Part shown: positions 1 through 10,869 of the stretch, piece after piece
Numbering within the stretch: the first letter of the stretch is position 1
Layout: each line of letters starts with the position of its first letter
From: Cornus controversa
Lineage: Eukaryota > Streptophyta > Magnoliopsida > Cornales > Cornaceae
Assembly (NCBI GenBank): GCA_026545225.1
Contig: CM048848.1
Span: forward strand, 27,754,806 to 27,818,805
Reading direction: 5' to 3'
Length of the DNA stretch: 64,000 nt
Notes under the pieces: model-generated
The model's input: the letters and a program-made list of their open reading frames with translations, nothing else
What the model was told of the DNA's origin: nothing
The model's database searches: none
Position numbers and translations under genes: made by a program

Positions 1-1309
1 AGATAAAATAAAATAAATCAAAGGTAAACAGATAATGAAGATAATAAGAGAGAAACCTAGGGTGTTTGACTTCACCACTAACTCCACAATCAATGGTCAA
101 TTGAATCAACTATAGGGGAATTACATCATGCATAAGTGGTGTCGGTGGCTACAAGCTCACCTTCATCCGTCAAGAAGATAACATATGATTACGGCTAAGC
201 CATGGACTATCTTCGATTGGCATGGGCCATCTGCCTAACTACTCTAATCTAGGGTGCAGTATGGTTCATCTTCTCTAGGCATAATCCATCAAAGCTCATA
301 ACAATATATTCAGTGATTACCATTGTGTAATAATCTCTCTCATGATCACAGAAAACAAAAGAGATTGAGTTCAATAACAACAACTAAATATCTAAGACAA
401 GATAAGAAATCATTGAGATTGAATTTACAAGACTTTTATTGCTCAATTCATTAATAAGAATCCTCACAATTACACAATTTATGCATGTATATAAAGGTCC
501 CCAATAATTAAAACAATCAAACCATTGATGCTTTGTTAGGGCTACATCAAAACCCTAGTGGATGAACTAGCCGCTCATGGTAGAAGAAGAAGCTTCAACT
601 GTTGAGGAAGAAGACATCATCTTTCTAAATTACGCGTATGACTTTGTTCTCCAATGGCTCTGCAATATGTTTCTGTTCTCTTCTCAGCCCTCTCAGACTC
701 TCCAATCTCTGTGTAAGCTCTCCCAATTCAGCCTCCAAGTCTTCCTTTTATTCCCCAAGAGAATTCACCAAAGTCCTAATCCAATTAGGAATTAATTAGG
801 GTTTCCCGCAGCACTAATCAGGTGAGTTTTTTCTGCTGACTTCGGCCCGACTTTTGACCCACTAGAAGTCCGATTCACGGAATTTTCGTGAAATACAAAA
901 GTGTGCAGAATCAAATTTCGTTCAATCGTACGTGAGAATAATGTTGATTTGATGCTCGGAAATAAGACTTCTGGTCCCTTTTCCAAAACGGGATTAAGAC
1001 TGCATTATGCGCAGATTTGGGCTTCAGGCCCGAAACCTTCTTAAGCAGCTGTAATTCTCTTGGACCTCTTTCTTGGGCTGATTTGAGTTAAAATAAATGG
1101 TTGAGTGAATCTCCTTGATGTAGGCTTCATCTCACCATCTTGGATGTGTTCTTTAAAAGCCCAAAATCACGGTTTTAACTGAAATAATTATTAAGGCCCT
1201 GAAAATACAGAAAACACTAAAACAAAGTAAAATCACAAAATAATCTATCACTAAGAGAATAAAATACATAAGTTAAGAGGCTAGAATGCGTAACATTCAA
1301 CGCCTATCA
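1..1309 (-). repeat. 3' LTR of element E (partial)
   Basis: Co-linear with about 2152-3460 at high identity with a few substitutions and small indels. The LTR ends at 1309 with TATCA (TGATA on the minus strand). Roughly the last 200 bp of the LTR lie beyond the window edge. The open frame at 577-795 inside it has a counterpart at 2728-3042, but this is LTR sequence and I do not regard it as a gene. Confidence 0.85.
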
Positions 1310-1807
1310 ATGTTGCATCTGAGTCCAAGTCGTGATAGAACCAGTCGGTAGAGAATTGAACCAATACTTTGCTTTGTCTTTCAGAGAGAATGGAAAAAGT
1401 CTCATTCTGAAAGCATCTTCAAAGAAGTTGTGAATTTTTGTAGTTGAACACACTTCAATGAAGTTATCCAGATGCTTGTAAGGGTCTTCTTGAGTCAGCC
1501 CAAAATAAGATGGCAGCATCTGAATAATGCTGGACTTGATCTCATAATTCCGTGCTGTGACATTGGGCAATTGAAAACCTGCTGGCGAGGTATATGTCTC
1601 AGGAACATAGTAGTCCCTCAGCAATCTAGCTCTTTCTCCGTCAGCATTAGGAACAAGGTTGTTATTCCTCTCTTCTGCCATGTCTTCAATTATGTCTTCC
1701 TCTTGCACAATGGTATCAACAGGGATGTTCCTCTGTTGTCTAAGAGTACGTTCAGGCTCAGGATCAAGAGGTATCAAAGGATCAGCTACAGAACGACGAC
1801 CTTGCAT
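1310..1807 (-). pseudogene. Truncated gag of element E
   Basis: About 165 codons from the gag start, reading MQGRRSVADPL and containing ERTLRQQRN, DPYKHLDNFIEVC and FPFSLKDKAKYWFNSLP. These align with the capsid start of element A (ERTLRQRRG, DPYRHLDYFLSVC, FPFSLKDKARSWFNSLEP). The frame is open but stops abruptly after WTQMQ, where the 3' LTR begins. The rest of the capsid, the zinc knuckle and pol are missing. It could at most give a short capsid fragment. Confidence 0.8.
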
Positions 1808-1929
1808 ATATTAGCCAAAAACACCTGAAAGGAAAACAAAAACAAAATTAAAAATAAAATATAAAAATTTCCTAAACTAAAAATCCAATTAAAACTAATT
1901 CTGTAAAATTCGATCAATCAAATAGAAAA

Positions 1930-1947
1930 TCCCCGGCAACGGCGCCA
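1930..1947 (-). other. Primer binding site (tRNA-Asp), element E
   Basis: The minus strand reads TGGCGCCGTTGCCGGGGA, complementary to the 3' end of plant tRNA-Asp. It lies 5 nt inside the 5' LTR boundary at 1953. A tRNA-Asp primer is typical of the Athila/Tat branch of Ty3/gypsy elements. Confidence 0.9.
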
Positions 1948-1952
1948 AAAAT

Positions 1953-3460
1953 TGATTCGTGTGTGAGTGTGACTCAAAAATATATCAATTAAAAATTTCC
2001 ACACTTCGCAATAGAACGAATTCCTTGCAGAATAGGGCTATCAAAAGGGGTATCGTACCTCAGGGATTATGGTCTGATGAGTTGGAATACGGAATTAATT
2101 CTAATTAAATTTAGAAGAAAAGAATTCTGATTTTTAAACTAAATTAATTAAAAAGGAAAATAAAATAAATCAAAGTAAATAAGATAGTGAAGATAATAGG
2201 AGAGAAATCTAGGGTGTTTAACTTCACCACTAACTCCACAATCAATGGTCAATTGAATCAACTATAGGGAATTACATCATGTATAAGTGGTGTCGGTGGC
2301 TACAAGCTCACCTTCATCTGTCAAGAAGATAACATATGATTAAGGCTAAGTCATGGACTATCTTCGATTGGCATGGGCCATCTGCCTAACTACTCTAATC
2401 TAGGGTGCAGTATGGTTCATCTTCTCTAGGCATAATCCATCAAAGCTCTTAACAATATATTCAGTGATTACCATTGTGTAATAATCTCTCTCATGATCAC
2501 AGAAAACAAGAGAGATTGAGTTCAATAACAACAACTAAATATCTAAGACAAGATAAGAAATCATTGAAACTGAATTTACAAGACTTTTATTGCTCAATTC
2601 TATAATAAGAATCCTCTGAATTACACAATCTATGCATGTATATAAAGGTCCCTAATAATTAAAATAATCAAACCATTGATGCTTTGTTAGGGCTACATCA
2701 AAACCCTAGTGGATGAACTAGCCGCTCATGGTAGAAGAAGAAGCTTCAACTGTTGAGGAAGAAGACATCATCTTTCTGAATTACGCATATGACTTTGTTC
2801 TTCAATGGCTCTGCAATATGTTTCTGTTCTCTTCTCAGCCCTCTCAGACTCTCCAATCTCTCTGTAAGCTCTCCCAACTCAGCCTCCAAGTCTTCACTTT
2901 ATTCTCCAAGAGAATACACCAAAGTCCTAATCCAATTAGGAATAAATTAGGGTTTTCCGCAGCACTAATCAGGTGGGTTTTTCCTGCTGACTTCGGCCCT
3001 ACTTTTGACCCACTAGAAGTCCGATTTACGGAATTTTCATGAAATACAAAAGTGTGCAGAATTAAATTTTGTTCAACCTTTCGCGTGAATTATATCGATT
3101 TGAGGCTCAGAAATAAGATTGCTGGTCCGTTTTTCAAAACGGGATTAAGACTGTATTATGTGCAGATTTGGGCTTCAGGCCCGAAACCTTCTTAAGCAGC
3201 TATAATTCTCTTGGACCTCTTTCTTGGGCTGATTTGAGTTGAAATAAATGGTTGAGTGAATCTCCTTGATGTAGGCTTCATCTCACCATCTTGGATGTCT
3301 TCTTTAAAAACCCAAAAGCTAGGTTTTAACTGAAATAATCATTAAGGCCTTGAAAATACAGAAAACACTAAAACAAAGTAAAATCACAAAATAATCTATC
3401 AGTAAGAGAATAAAATACATAAGTTAAGAGGCTAGAATGCGTAACATTCAACGCCTATCA
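1953..3460 (-). repeat. 5' LTR of element E
   Basis: 1508 bp with TG...CA ends (TGATTCG at 1953, CTATCA at 3460) and a primer binding site just inside it. It matches the partial LTR at 1-1309. I see no palindrome cluster like those in the LTRs of A, B or G. Parts resemble the C-element LTR, for example the stretches around TTTCACGAAAATT. Confidence 0.85.
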
Positions 3461-5707
3461 AGCACCACTGCGGCTCAGTAGAGATACCCCAACCCACCTA
3501 AGTGCCGACCCGACACAACCTACATGGATGCATGTCACAACATTTCACGTATGATTCAACATACATCATGTTCACTTACAACAATGCATATATATATCTA
3601 TATATATAAGGATGCATTAAACACATATCATGCTTCATAATTCAAATGAAGGCAATAATCATGCGCTTGTCTCTCCCTCAGACTCAACCCAATATCCCAA
3701 CATGATTCTTGACCGAATCATAAAACCGAGACACTTCCCACAACATTTTAATTTCTGCCACCGAGTATTTACCTACTCCAAGGTGGATAGACCACCGTCA
3801 CCGAGTATTTACCTACTCCAAGGTGACTTGGCCCATTTTCTTTGAATTCTCATTGAGTATTTACCTACTCTAAGGTGAGCAAACCACAATCACCGAGTAT
3901 TTACCTACTCCAAGGCAATTGGACAACCTTTTTAGAATCTCCACCGAGTATTTACCTACTCCAAGGTGAGAAAACCACCGTCACCGAGTATTTACCTACT
4001 CCAAGGTGACGTAACCACTCCAACGCCCTCACCGAGTATTGACCTACTCTAGGCAATTCAACCACACTTCCCCGTTTCCTCACAACGGCCCCAATATATG
4101 CATTTTGAACATATAAACCTCAAGCATTTAATTTTATGTCTCACAATGCACATGTTAATTAATAAAACACATAGCATGCATTTTATTTCCACAACACCAC
4201 ACATATATCTACCTATGTATGTAGAACATAGCATACTATCCACATATGCTCACAAAACTTCACCTAAGCACATTTTAGTCATGCTTCACAAATGCACACA
4301 TTTTCTATATAAAGATAGCATGCATTTAACACATTCAACAACATATAATACATACATGTTCAATATGACACATTTTCACATATGTGCATAAAATGTAGCA
4401 TATAAGCATACATGCTAATATCCCTCACACATTCACTCATTTCTTCATGTATATTACCTATACATACAAATTTTATTTTAGAAACTAAAGAGAGATAGAA
4501 ATTCATCACATCCCACCCCTCTTACCATTCTAAAACATGCAATACACAACCTTAGCTCTCACCACTTCACCCGAAACCCTAGAATCGACAAGTAGATGAG
4601 AAAGAACACCCCTACCTCGAAAATGAAGGCCTTCCAAGCACTTCTCAAAATTCCAGCAATGTCAACCTTGCCAAACCGCAACTTTGATCGGTTCAAAGGG
4701 AAGCCCTAGTCATCCCCTACGTATCTCCCTCATTCGGCGGAACTTGAATCACACCCGAAGACCTCCAAAACCTAGAGAGAAGGAAGAGAGAAAAAGTGGG
4801 AGCAATATAGAGAGAGAAGCAGCCATGAGATATGAAATATCTTTGTAGATTTGACCATTTAAGGTCCCTAGGTCATGAAAAGACCAAAATACCCCTAGGC
4901 CACTTAACGCACCTTCCCGGACTCCTTTTTCGATTCCGAAAATTCCTACGGTCTCGAAATCACTTCCTCTACTCTCTAAACATTTCATCTCAGCCATTCT
5001 CAAAAATAAATATTTTCAAAAATTTTCTAAATTCCCGGGCCCACTTAAGTCGCATCCCGGGCCCCGGTTTGACCAAAAAGTCAAACTTCTCCAAATCTCC
5101 TAAAATTTTTCAAAAACCTTTAAAACACTTCCCAAACATGTTCTCCACACTCGAAACATGTTAAACACCACTCAAAATGCATTTATGGCAATTATAGTGC
5201 AAAAAATACAAAATCAGCCAAAATTGGTCACGGCCTCTACATATGATTTTCAAAATCATGTTTAACATACTCAATAAGTAGTAAAAATCCAACATCAATA
5301 TATATATAAAAATATATATATATTTAAACGTTTACATAAAATGATGTAAATCAAACAATAAATCCTCATGCTTTCATTTCCAAATATAAATATATTTATA
5401 TCTCACATTTATGCTTTTAGCATTCAAATATTCACATTTATATATATACTCACACATATATAAATATCACATATGTACATATAACATAACATATGAAAAT
5501 TAAAATGTAATTATATATACGTAGGAGATAGAGGCAAGAATCAACTTGCCTTGGGCTATTTTTTGGACGCTCGTACTGTCCATTGTCGTCTGAAATTCAA
5601 AGTCCACAATTTCGGCCCAGTCCAATGTCAAAGCCAAGCCCACATAAACAATCCATTTCATTTTAAACTGATACTGGGCCTATTTTTAATTTTAGCCCAA
5701 TTCATTC
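3461..5707. other. Non-coding LTR-like DNA, no gene seen
   Basis: AT-rich sequence with many CATATG/ATGCAT words (about 3540-5530), a minisatellite (3759-4053) and a minus-strand stretch (about 4830-4500) resembling a retrotransposon leader: purine/pyrimidine-rich, with CTCTAGGTTTTGGAG and CAAGTTCCGCCG. The right end is rich in GCCCA words and continues in the same style after the G1 insertion, at 22161. My best guess is an old chromovirus (Tekay/Del-like) LTR on the minus strand, but no terminus or PBS confirms it. Confidence 0.35.
3759..4053. repeat. Minisatellite, seven CACCGAGTATTTACC units
   Basis: The core CACCGAGTATTTACCTACTC, mostly followed by CAAGGTG, occurs seven times with variable spacers of about 10-25 bp. 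Units 3 and 7 carry substitutions (CATTGAGTATT and GAGTATTGACC). The core is far better conserved than the spacers, so this is an interspersed-core repeat and not a simple head-to-tail one. Confidence 0.85.
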
Positions 5708-6155
5708 TGTTGACCACAAGGTTTCAACCCTAGGTTACGTGGGTGATTTTGATGAAACAACCTATTGTAGTGTAGATTTAATAAGTTTACTTGAGTGTGC
5801 AGTTTACAAAATATCATATTATCTCAAGTATCTTGATTGCATTGGACTTCAAAAGGAATTAGAAGAAGATATATAAAGCCACATAATCATGAAACTCAAA
5901 GATCAATAATCAAGATCAATGGCGAAGTTGAAGTGAATCCAAGCCACATGATGAAGGAACCCAAAATCTTAAAGATTTGAAGATCAAAAGACTTGGGTAG
6001 GCTAGTCTTGGATGAGTACAAGATTTAATGTAAAGTTATTTATGAAGCAACTTCTTTTGAAAGATCATCTATTGACCTAGTGGACTTTAGGACCAATGCA
6101 TATCATTCATATCATATCATGGTTTCTTGGACACTTAGAATTAGGTCATGAACTT
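5708..6155 (+). mobile_element. Solo LTR G1, left part (SIRE-like)
   Basis: Starts TGTTGACC at 5708, directly after CATTC. The same 5 bp follow the right end at 22160, so this is one insertion with a perfect 5-bp TSD. The start with TTTTGATGA and AACAACCTATTG resembles Ty1/copia SIRE LTRs. It is homologous throughout to G2 (55979). The LTR is split after 6155 by element A. No internal retrotransposon domain is attached, so it is a solo LTR of about 2.4 kb. Confidence 0.8.
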
Positions 6156-7561
6156 TGATGTGGTCGGAACTCCGATTATATTGTAAGCTTAATTTTGCCC
6201 TTTTTATCAAAATATAATTTAACCACTCGCAAGAGCATGAATCTTTGTAGATAAGGTTCTATATAGAGGGTATCGATCCCACGAGGACTAGTCGCAATTG
6301 TCTTAAAGGAAGATTAATTCTACTTTAATTCTAAAAACAAGTTTTTGAATTTGTGTTATAAACTATTGCATGAATGAAATGACAAGAAAAGTAAAGAGTT
6401 TAAAGTTGGGAGAGAGAACTAGGGTTGGTTTCCACCACTAGCCGTTCACATGTTCATAAGTGTAGCAAGCATGGGATTCATTAATTAAATGCCTAACAAT
6501 GTCATTAGGCTTGTGACCTCAATGACATATCAAAAGATCAATGTGTGTGCTAACCTATCATAATCCATCTTCAACAAGCATAGCTCTTCAACCTAACTAA
6601 TTACCTAATTACTCTACTCTCTAAGTGAACACTACATGCATCCAAACTACCTTGTCTTGGCATGGTTTATACAAACTAACATCACACATTCATTTAAACA
6701 CCATTATCTAGCCATCATTTGCACTTCTTGTGGAATATGCAAATGTTGTGCATTCAAGTGACAAAATCTACTCTAAGACAAGAATAAATTCCATATCAAA
6801 TGAATATATAAAAGAGATGTATTTGTGTACATAATCACTAGGCTAAATAATCAACATTTAATTACAAATCCCAAGAGCTACAAAGATGAACAAGTTTACA
6901 TGGCTAGGGGTTGAAACCAACACCCTAGTAGAAGAGTTAGTTGCTCATGGTTGCCTTGCACCCTTCCATTGATGAAGAAAGTGAAGCTTCTTGGTCTGGT
7001 TCAGCTTCTCCTCTTCCTCTCCCGAAGGTCTCTCTTCAAGTATTCTGATGTGTGTTGAGAGATATCTTAGATATGAGAGATATGGCCCTTTTTGTGTGCT
7101 TTTTGGCTTCCTTTTCAACCTTGGGGCCTACCATATATATATATCACTATATATATCTCTTGTATCAAGAAGGCCCCCAAGAGTCTTGTTCAAGTCAGAC
7201 AATCCCCCTAAGTCGTGCAAAAAGGGGGATTTTGTTGCAAGTGGGTGAGCAGGTGAGCAAGTGGCCAAGTGGATTCTGCAGAATCTCGATTGATCGAGAT
7301 TTCGATCAATCGAAATGAGATCTCGATCAATCGAGATTTCGATTAATCGAGATCAACATCTCGATTGATCGAGATGCCTTTGGCTGCATTTTCTAATTTC
7401 TTCCCTTGACTGCAGAAAGCTTCAAACTTTGCTCCATTTACTCCAATACCTGCAAAACATCAAAAACATAAAAATACCGTAAACATATCTCGGTAGACGC
7501 AAAAATGGAACTAACATATACAATAAAGAGGGTTCAAATACATAGAATTGAACACTTATCA
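6156..7561 (-). repeat. 3' LTR of element A
   Basis: 1406 bp. The plus strand starts TGATGTGGTCGG and ends CACTTATCA; on the minus strand it begins TGATAAGTGTTCAATT. It matches the 5' LTR (17344-18653 plus 20075-20192) with scattered substitutions and lacks a short palindrome-unit duplication seen there (about 18484-18500). It contains the palindrome cluster at 7275-7372 and an ATATAT-rich TATA region near 7135-7165. Confidence 0.9.
7275..7372. promoter_or_regulatory. Palindrome cluster in 3' LTR of A
   Basis: About five copies of TCTCGATTGATCGAGA or TTTCGATCAATCGAAA type inverted repeats (8-bp arms around a TG/CA centre) in about 100 bp. On the minus (transcribed) strand they lie a little over 100 bp upstream of the AT-rich TATA region. 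The same palindrome recurs upstream of the third ORF. A role as protein-binding sites is my inference. Confidence 0.6.
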
Positions 7562-7576
7562 CACCCCCAAACTTAC
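7562..7576 (-). other. Terminal polypurine tract of A
   Basis: The minus strand reads GTAAGTTTGGGGGTG directly before the 3' LTR start TGATAAG. The same motif precedes the LTR of C (31878-31891) and, slightly changed, of B (51923-51937). It is the expected plus-strand primer site. Confidence 0.8.
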
Positions 7577-7971
7577 ATATTGCTAGTCCCTTAGCAATAC
7601 GATATTACAAAAATAAAATTAACTATCTTATACAAAAGTTTAATCATGCTCAGCCATCAACTAGATAAAGGGCGATCATCCGTTCATTTCACATTTGGCA
7701 AATGCAACAAGTATTACAGAACTATGTGGTCATTAGCAAAAATGGACTTTCACAAGCTATAAATAAACGACAGTCCCCACATAATGGGCAGCCCGAACAA
7801 ACATAACAATTCCAACCCCAAAATCCTCTTTAAAAAGTGAACATGCATTCTAACGTGTGGCTTTTGCCATATTTGGAGAAAAAAACGAACAAATCTATTT
7901 TTAAGAGAAAAACTCATTGAAAATGCTCGACACAGCCGTTCATTATCACAAAACATTCATGATTGCTCATG

Positions 7972-8230
7972 TGCGGATGACCGTGCAATGCTTAGCTCTT
8001 TTTGCTTTCTTGTAAGCCCATGTAGCGGCATTGGGCCAATGACTCCCAAACCAATTGGTTTTAGGGCATTAGGTAAAGAAGCACCCCTCGGACTTAATAA
8101 CTGAGCTTACAAGGCGATGAGCGTAAGCAAGCCACCCGCTTATTGTTGCTCAACCTTACACACTTATACGCGAATATTCCCTGCTTTGAGGCATAGAAAT
8201 CCGGTTTATTGAGTGAGAAGGCTTATTGCA
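7972..8230 (-). ncRNA. Conserved non-coding module (copy in A)
   Basis: The minus strand contains TAATGCCCTAAAACC, GGTTTGGGAGTCATTGG, CGCTACATGGGCTT and AAGCATTGCA in order. The same words in the same order occur in B (51276-51532) and, more diverged, in C (31074-31378). No open frame is shared. In A the segment CATTGGCCCAATG is a perfect short inverted repeat. Conservation across three diverged families in a non-coding place suggests an RNA-level role such as packaging, dimerisation or processing. I cannot name a known family. Confidence 0.4.
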
Positions 8231-8651
8231 TATTTTTCTCTTTTTCTTTCTTTTTCCTTTTTTTTTTTTACAACAACCGGAAGAACTTATTCTTTAAGTT
8301 GTTCAGATAAAAATAGAAATTTACAAAATTCTCCATCAGACCTATACCCCACAATTTAAAATGCATGTGTGTGAATTTGTGCGGTTAAGGACAAATTTAG
8401 GGCAAGAACTGTACGTGCTCATGCTTGGATAAAAAAATGTAGACCGTTCTAGCCTACTATATAGCTCGCAAAAGTGCGGGTATTTACAATGTTAAAGTTC
8501 TCAACTACCTACTGCATTTACCTCGGACATTTATTCGAATGATCTTCCTTTAAAAAGCAAGACATCATAGCAAGCATGCAAAAATATCAAGAAAAAAAAA
8601 TGCTCTACAATGACACTCAATATAATGATTGAACATTGCATGCGTATGCAA

Positions 8652-8706
8652 GTGGTATAGCATACCGCACCCCCAAACTTATATGCAACATTGTCCTCAA
8701 TGTTTG
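8652..8706 (-). other. Internal polypurine-like motif of A
   Basis: The minus strand reads TTGAGGACAATGTTGC followed by ATAAGTTTGGGGGTGCGG, about 1.1 kb before the 3' LTR. The same pair, GAGGACAATGT plus AAGTTTGGGGG, occurs about 1.1-1.2 kb before the LTR in B and C. It looks like a second plus-strand priming site. Confidence 0.6.
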
Positions 8707-9371
8707 GACAAGAAGAACAAAGAAAGAAGTTACCGGGATGGCAGAATGCGAAAAAAAAATGGTATTCCACAGCAGCGGTCATCCTGTAAATAAGAAAAAC
8801 CTGCACAGAACACCAACTGGATCCCACGAGCATTAAAAGGAACAAAAAGTAGATAAACAGAACATAATGAAATAATTATGCATAAACAGACAATGCCGAT
8901 ATCACTGTATATCTAAGAGTCTGAACTGGTGTTTCCCAATTGTCTAAGAGGTCTATGCAATAAGATATTGACTATCCAGGCACACTAACGTATAGCACGC
9001 AAAGGGGCTGCCTTTCTTTATTAACGTCATACTATGTTGAAGCAATCTTAACAGTATTGGGAATTACCAGGCGGTAATAAACGGAAATCATCAACTGAAT
9101 CGCATATAATAATTAGACAAGTGGTACTACATACATAGTCAAAGTATAGAGAACAGATATATTGACAGAAAGCAAAAATAAAGACAGTAAAGATAACACA
9201 TGGTATAAAAGAAAATATAAATGTATTCCATATAGATGAAAATGAGTTTCAGTACAAAGTGTACATGTAGGTGGAATACTCAAAAAGAAACTAAACATGG
9301 CCAACATGGCCTATGAATAATAAAGAAAGAAAAATACAGAAAGTAAGGCATAAAAGATGAATAAAATGTAG

Positions 9372-10595
9372 CTACTCGAGGGCGGGTGGTGGTGGTGGTG
9401 GCTCGGTGGGAGTAGAAGTGGAGGCGGAAGCTCGACCTGCGAACAGGAACTGCAGGTCCTGCTGGAAGGCTCGGAACTCGTCTAGAATAGCCCTCTGACC
9501 CTGTGCCAGAGAAGAAATGTCTGAACGAATGCCCTCCAGCTGACTCTGCGTCACCTGGACATGCTCGTCAAAACCCTGCTGGAGCCGCTCTACGTCAGTC
9601 GCCAGGCAGGAGTAGCCTGTCGCTAGTATGTCTTGCCGCTCTGCAGCCACATCCATCTCCTCATCCTCCATCTCCTCGTCCTCTGACTCAGCCCCTGCAG
9701 GCTCTCCCTCATCCATCTCCACCTGGGCGTCCATATCTACATCATCTGGTGGATCACCCTGGTGGTCTTGTCGCTCTAAATGTCGCCTCACCCGCTCCCA
9801 CTGAGTAGATGTGAAGCGGGTGGGCGGTGCCAATTGGATGTCAGTCTGACTGACCGGTATACTGGCACTGCTGAGAAAAGCGGCGATCAGGAAAGGGAAG
9901 GGAAGCCGCCAACTAGCTGCTCACCTCATCCTCTTGTTGACGAGGCCGTCCCAAACTTTGTACATCTACCCCCAGATCAGTGATGGGACAGAAAGCCAAG
10001 TGCCCGTGTGGAAAGCATAGAGGCAACGGAGAAGGTCGCCCCTGCGCTCTGCCACGTGCTGCAGCGGACACGCGTTCTTGATGAGAACGGTGTCCAGGAA
10101 CCAAAATCTGCTCAGGCACATCGATTTGGACGTGCAGTTGTGACTGGGCGTGGTGAATGCCCCGCCACACATGTCCATCACGATCGAGAACAGTGTCGTG
10201 TCTGCTGGGAGTGCGGCACTGAAAAGTGGCTGACCGTCCTGGTCAACTATATCTGTCGGCTGCTGGTGAGGGATGCCGAGCATATGCGCAATCTGGCTCG
10301 GCGTAATCGTGATCGTGACAGTGCCCACGACCGTCTGTAGTGTATCTGGCACGGTGCAGGAGTAGGTCATGTGATCGTAAAAGACCTGCACTAAGCGCTC
10401 GTGTGCCACGTCAGTGGGAGGCACACATAGTCGGTCGAGGCGATGCCTCCTGAGCTCGACAACCGTCCACACGGTGTCGGGACGCCTCTCAAACTCTGCT
10501 AAGTCAAAAATCTGCTTCGAGTGGAACTTCCGAGACCAGAAGGCTCGCCCGGGCACGTCTCGAACAGAACCGGTGGCGTTCTTCACCCTCGCCAT
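9372..10595 (-). pseudogene. Third ORF of A (env position; plant-transposon-protein-like)
   Basis: One frame of about 408 codons beginning MARVKNATGSVRDVPG at 10595. The first 209 residues contain VQVFYDHMTYS and ITPSQIAHMLGIP, a pattern I associate with the Pfam 'putative plant transposon protein' family; this is from memory and unsearched. A TAG at 9968-9966, 14 codons, and a TGA at 9923-9921 follow. The same frame is then open for about 180 codons: an acidic stretch (EDEEMEDEEMD), a likely coiled coil (residues from ATDVERLQQG to FRAFQQDLQ) and a proline-rich tail. No membrane segment is visible, so 'env' applies only to its position after integrase. Both stops recur at the same places in B. 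Function unknown. Confidence 0.6.
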
Positions 10596-10830
10596 AGTCT
10601 CAGAACAGTCTCAAGGTGAAGAAGATGACGACACACGAAGGCGAAAACCCACTCGCAGCCGCGAAGAGAAGATCGTGTGAGTGCTAGCGGCGGCTTCGTA
10701 CTGTGTCGGATGGCGGCAGATGATCGGGAATGGTAGATCAAGTGCTCGGGAGTACTTGGAGAAAGTCTGGATCGCACGGAGGAAGGGAAGAATTCGGATG
10801 GTTCTGTTGAAATGAGAGGGAAGCCCAACG

Positions 10831-10840
10831 GTTTAAATAA
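10831..10840 (-). promoter_or_regulatory. TATA-like box upstream of third ORF (A)
   Basis: The minus strand reads TTATTTAAAC, followed by a pyrimidine-rich leader (10825-10596) and the ATG of the third ORF at 10595. The palindrome array begins about 30 bp upstream. B has an equivalent TATAAGTTTAAA at 48286-48299 in the same layout. This fits an internal promoter for the third ORF. That is inference, with no transcript data. Confidence 0.45.
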
Positions 10841-10869
10841 GCTTTCGGATCATGTGCAGGCATCGCGTG

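Larger units (their letters stand above)
1..3460 (-). mobile_element. Element E: deleted Athila-like LTR retrotransposon
   Basis: Two direct copies of one LTR flank an internal part of only about 640 bp. On the minus strand the order is 5' LTR (3460-1953), tRNA-Asp primer binding site, the start of gag, then directly the 3' LTR (1309 down to the window edge). Protease, reverse transcriptase, RNase H, integrase and the polypurine tract are all absent, so the copy could move only with proteins supplied in trans. The LTR starts TGATAGGCGTTGAATG on the minus strand, like the TGATAAG starts of the other Athila-like elements here. The outer flank after 3460 begins AGCAC, but its partner TSD lies outside the window. 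Confidence 0.85.
7577..9371 (-). other. 3' non-coding region of A
   Basis: No convincing coding sequence. It holds a non-coding block shared with B and C (about 7972-8230), a further block shared with B (about 8455-8525), and an internal polypurine-like motif (8652-8706). The region between the third ORF and that motif (about 8720-9370) is AT-rich with only short chance frames. Confidence 0.7.

Noticed and set aside
577..795. 72-codon frame repeated at 2728-3042
   Set aside because: It is repeated only because it lies in the two LTRs of element E; no family resemblance.
3759..4053. CRISPR-like array
   Set aside because: Repeat and spacer lengths vary, units are imperfect and the context is plant LTR DNA.
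4058..4391. Overlapping frames on both strands in the CATATG-rich area
   Set aside because: Low-complexity sequence gives open frames on both strands; no motif.
6991..7318. Frames of 85-88 codons repeated at 18179-18492 and 18899-19234
   Set aside because: They lie in the LTRs of A and A' and run through the ATATAT tract and palindromes; repeated as LTR copies.
9503..9808. Plus-strand frames over 9503-10680
   Set aside because: They are antisense shadows of the GC-rich third ORF of A.
9372..10595. Retroviral envelope glycoprotein
   Set aside because: The position fits Athila env-like ORFs, but there is no signal peptide, membrane segment or cysteine-rich ectodomain; the domain pattern resembles the plant transposon protein family instead.
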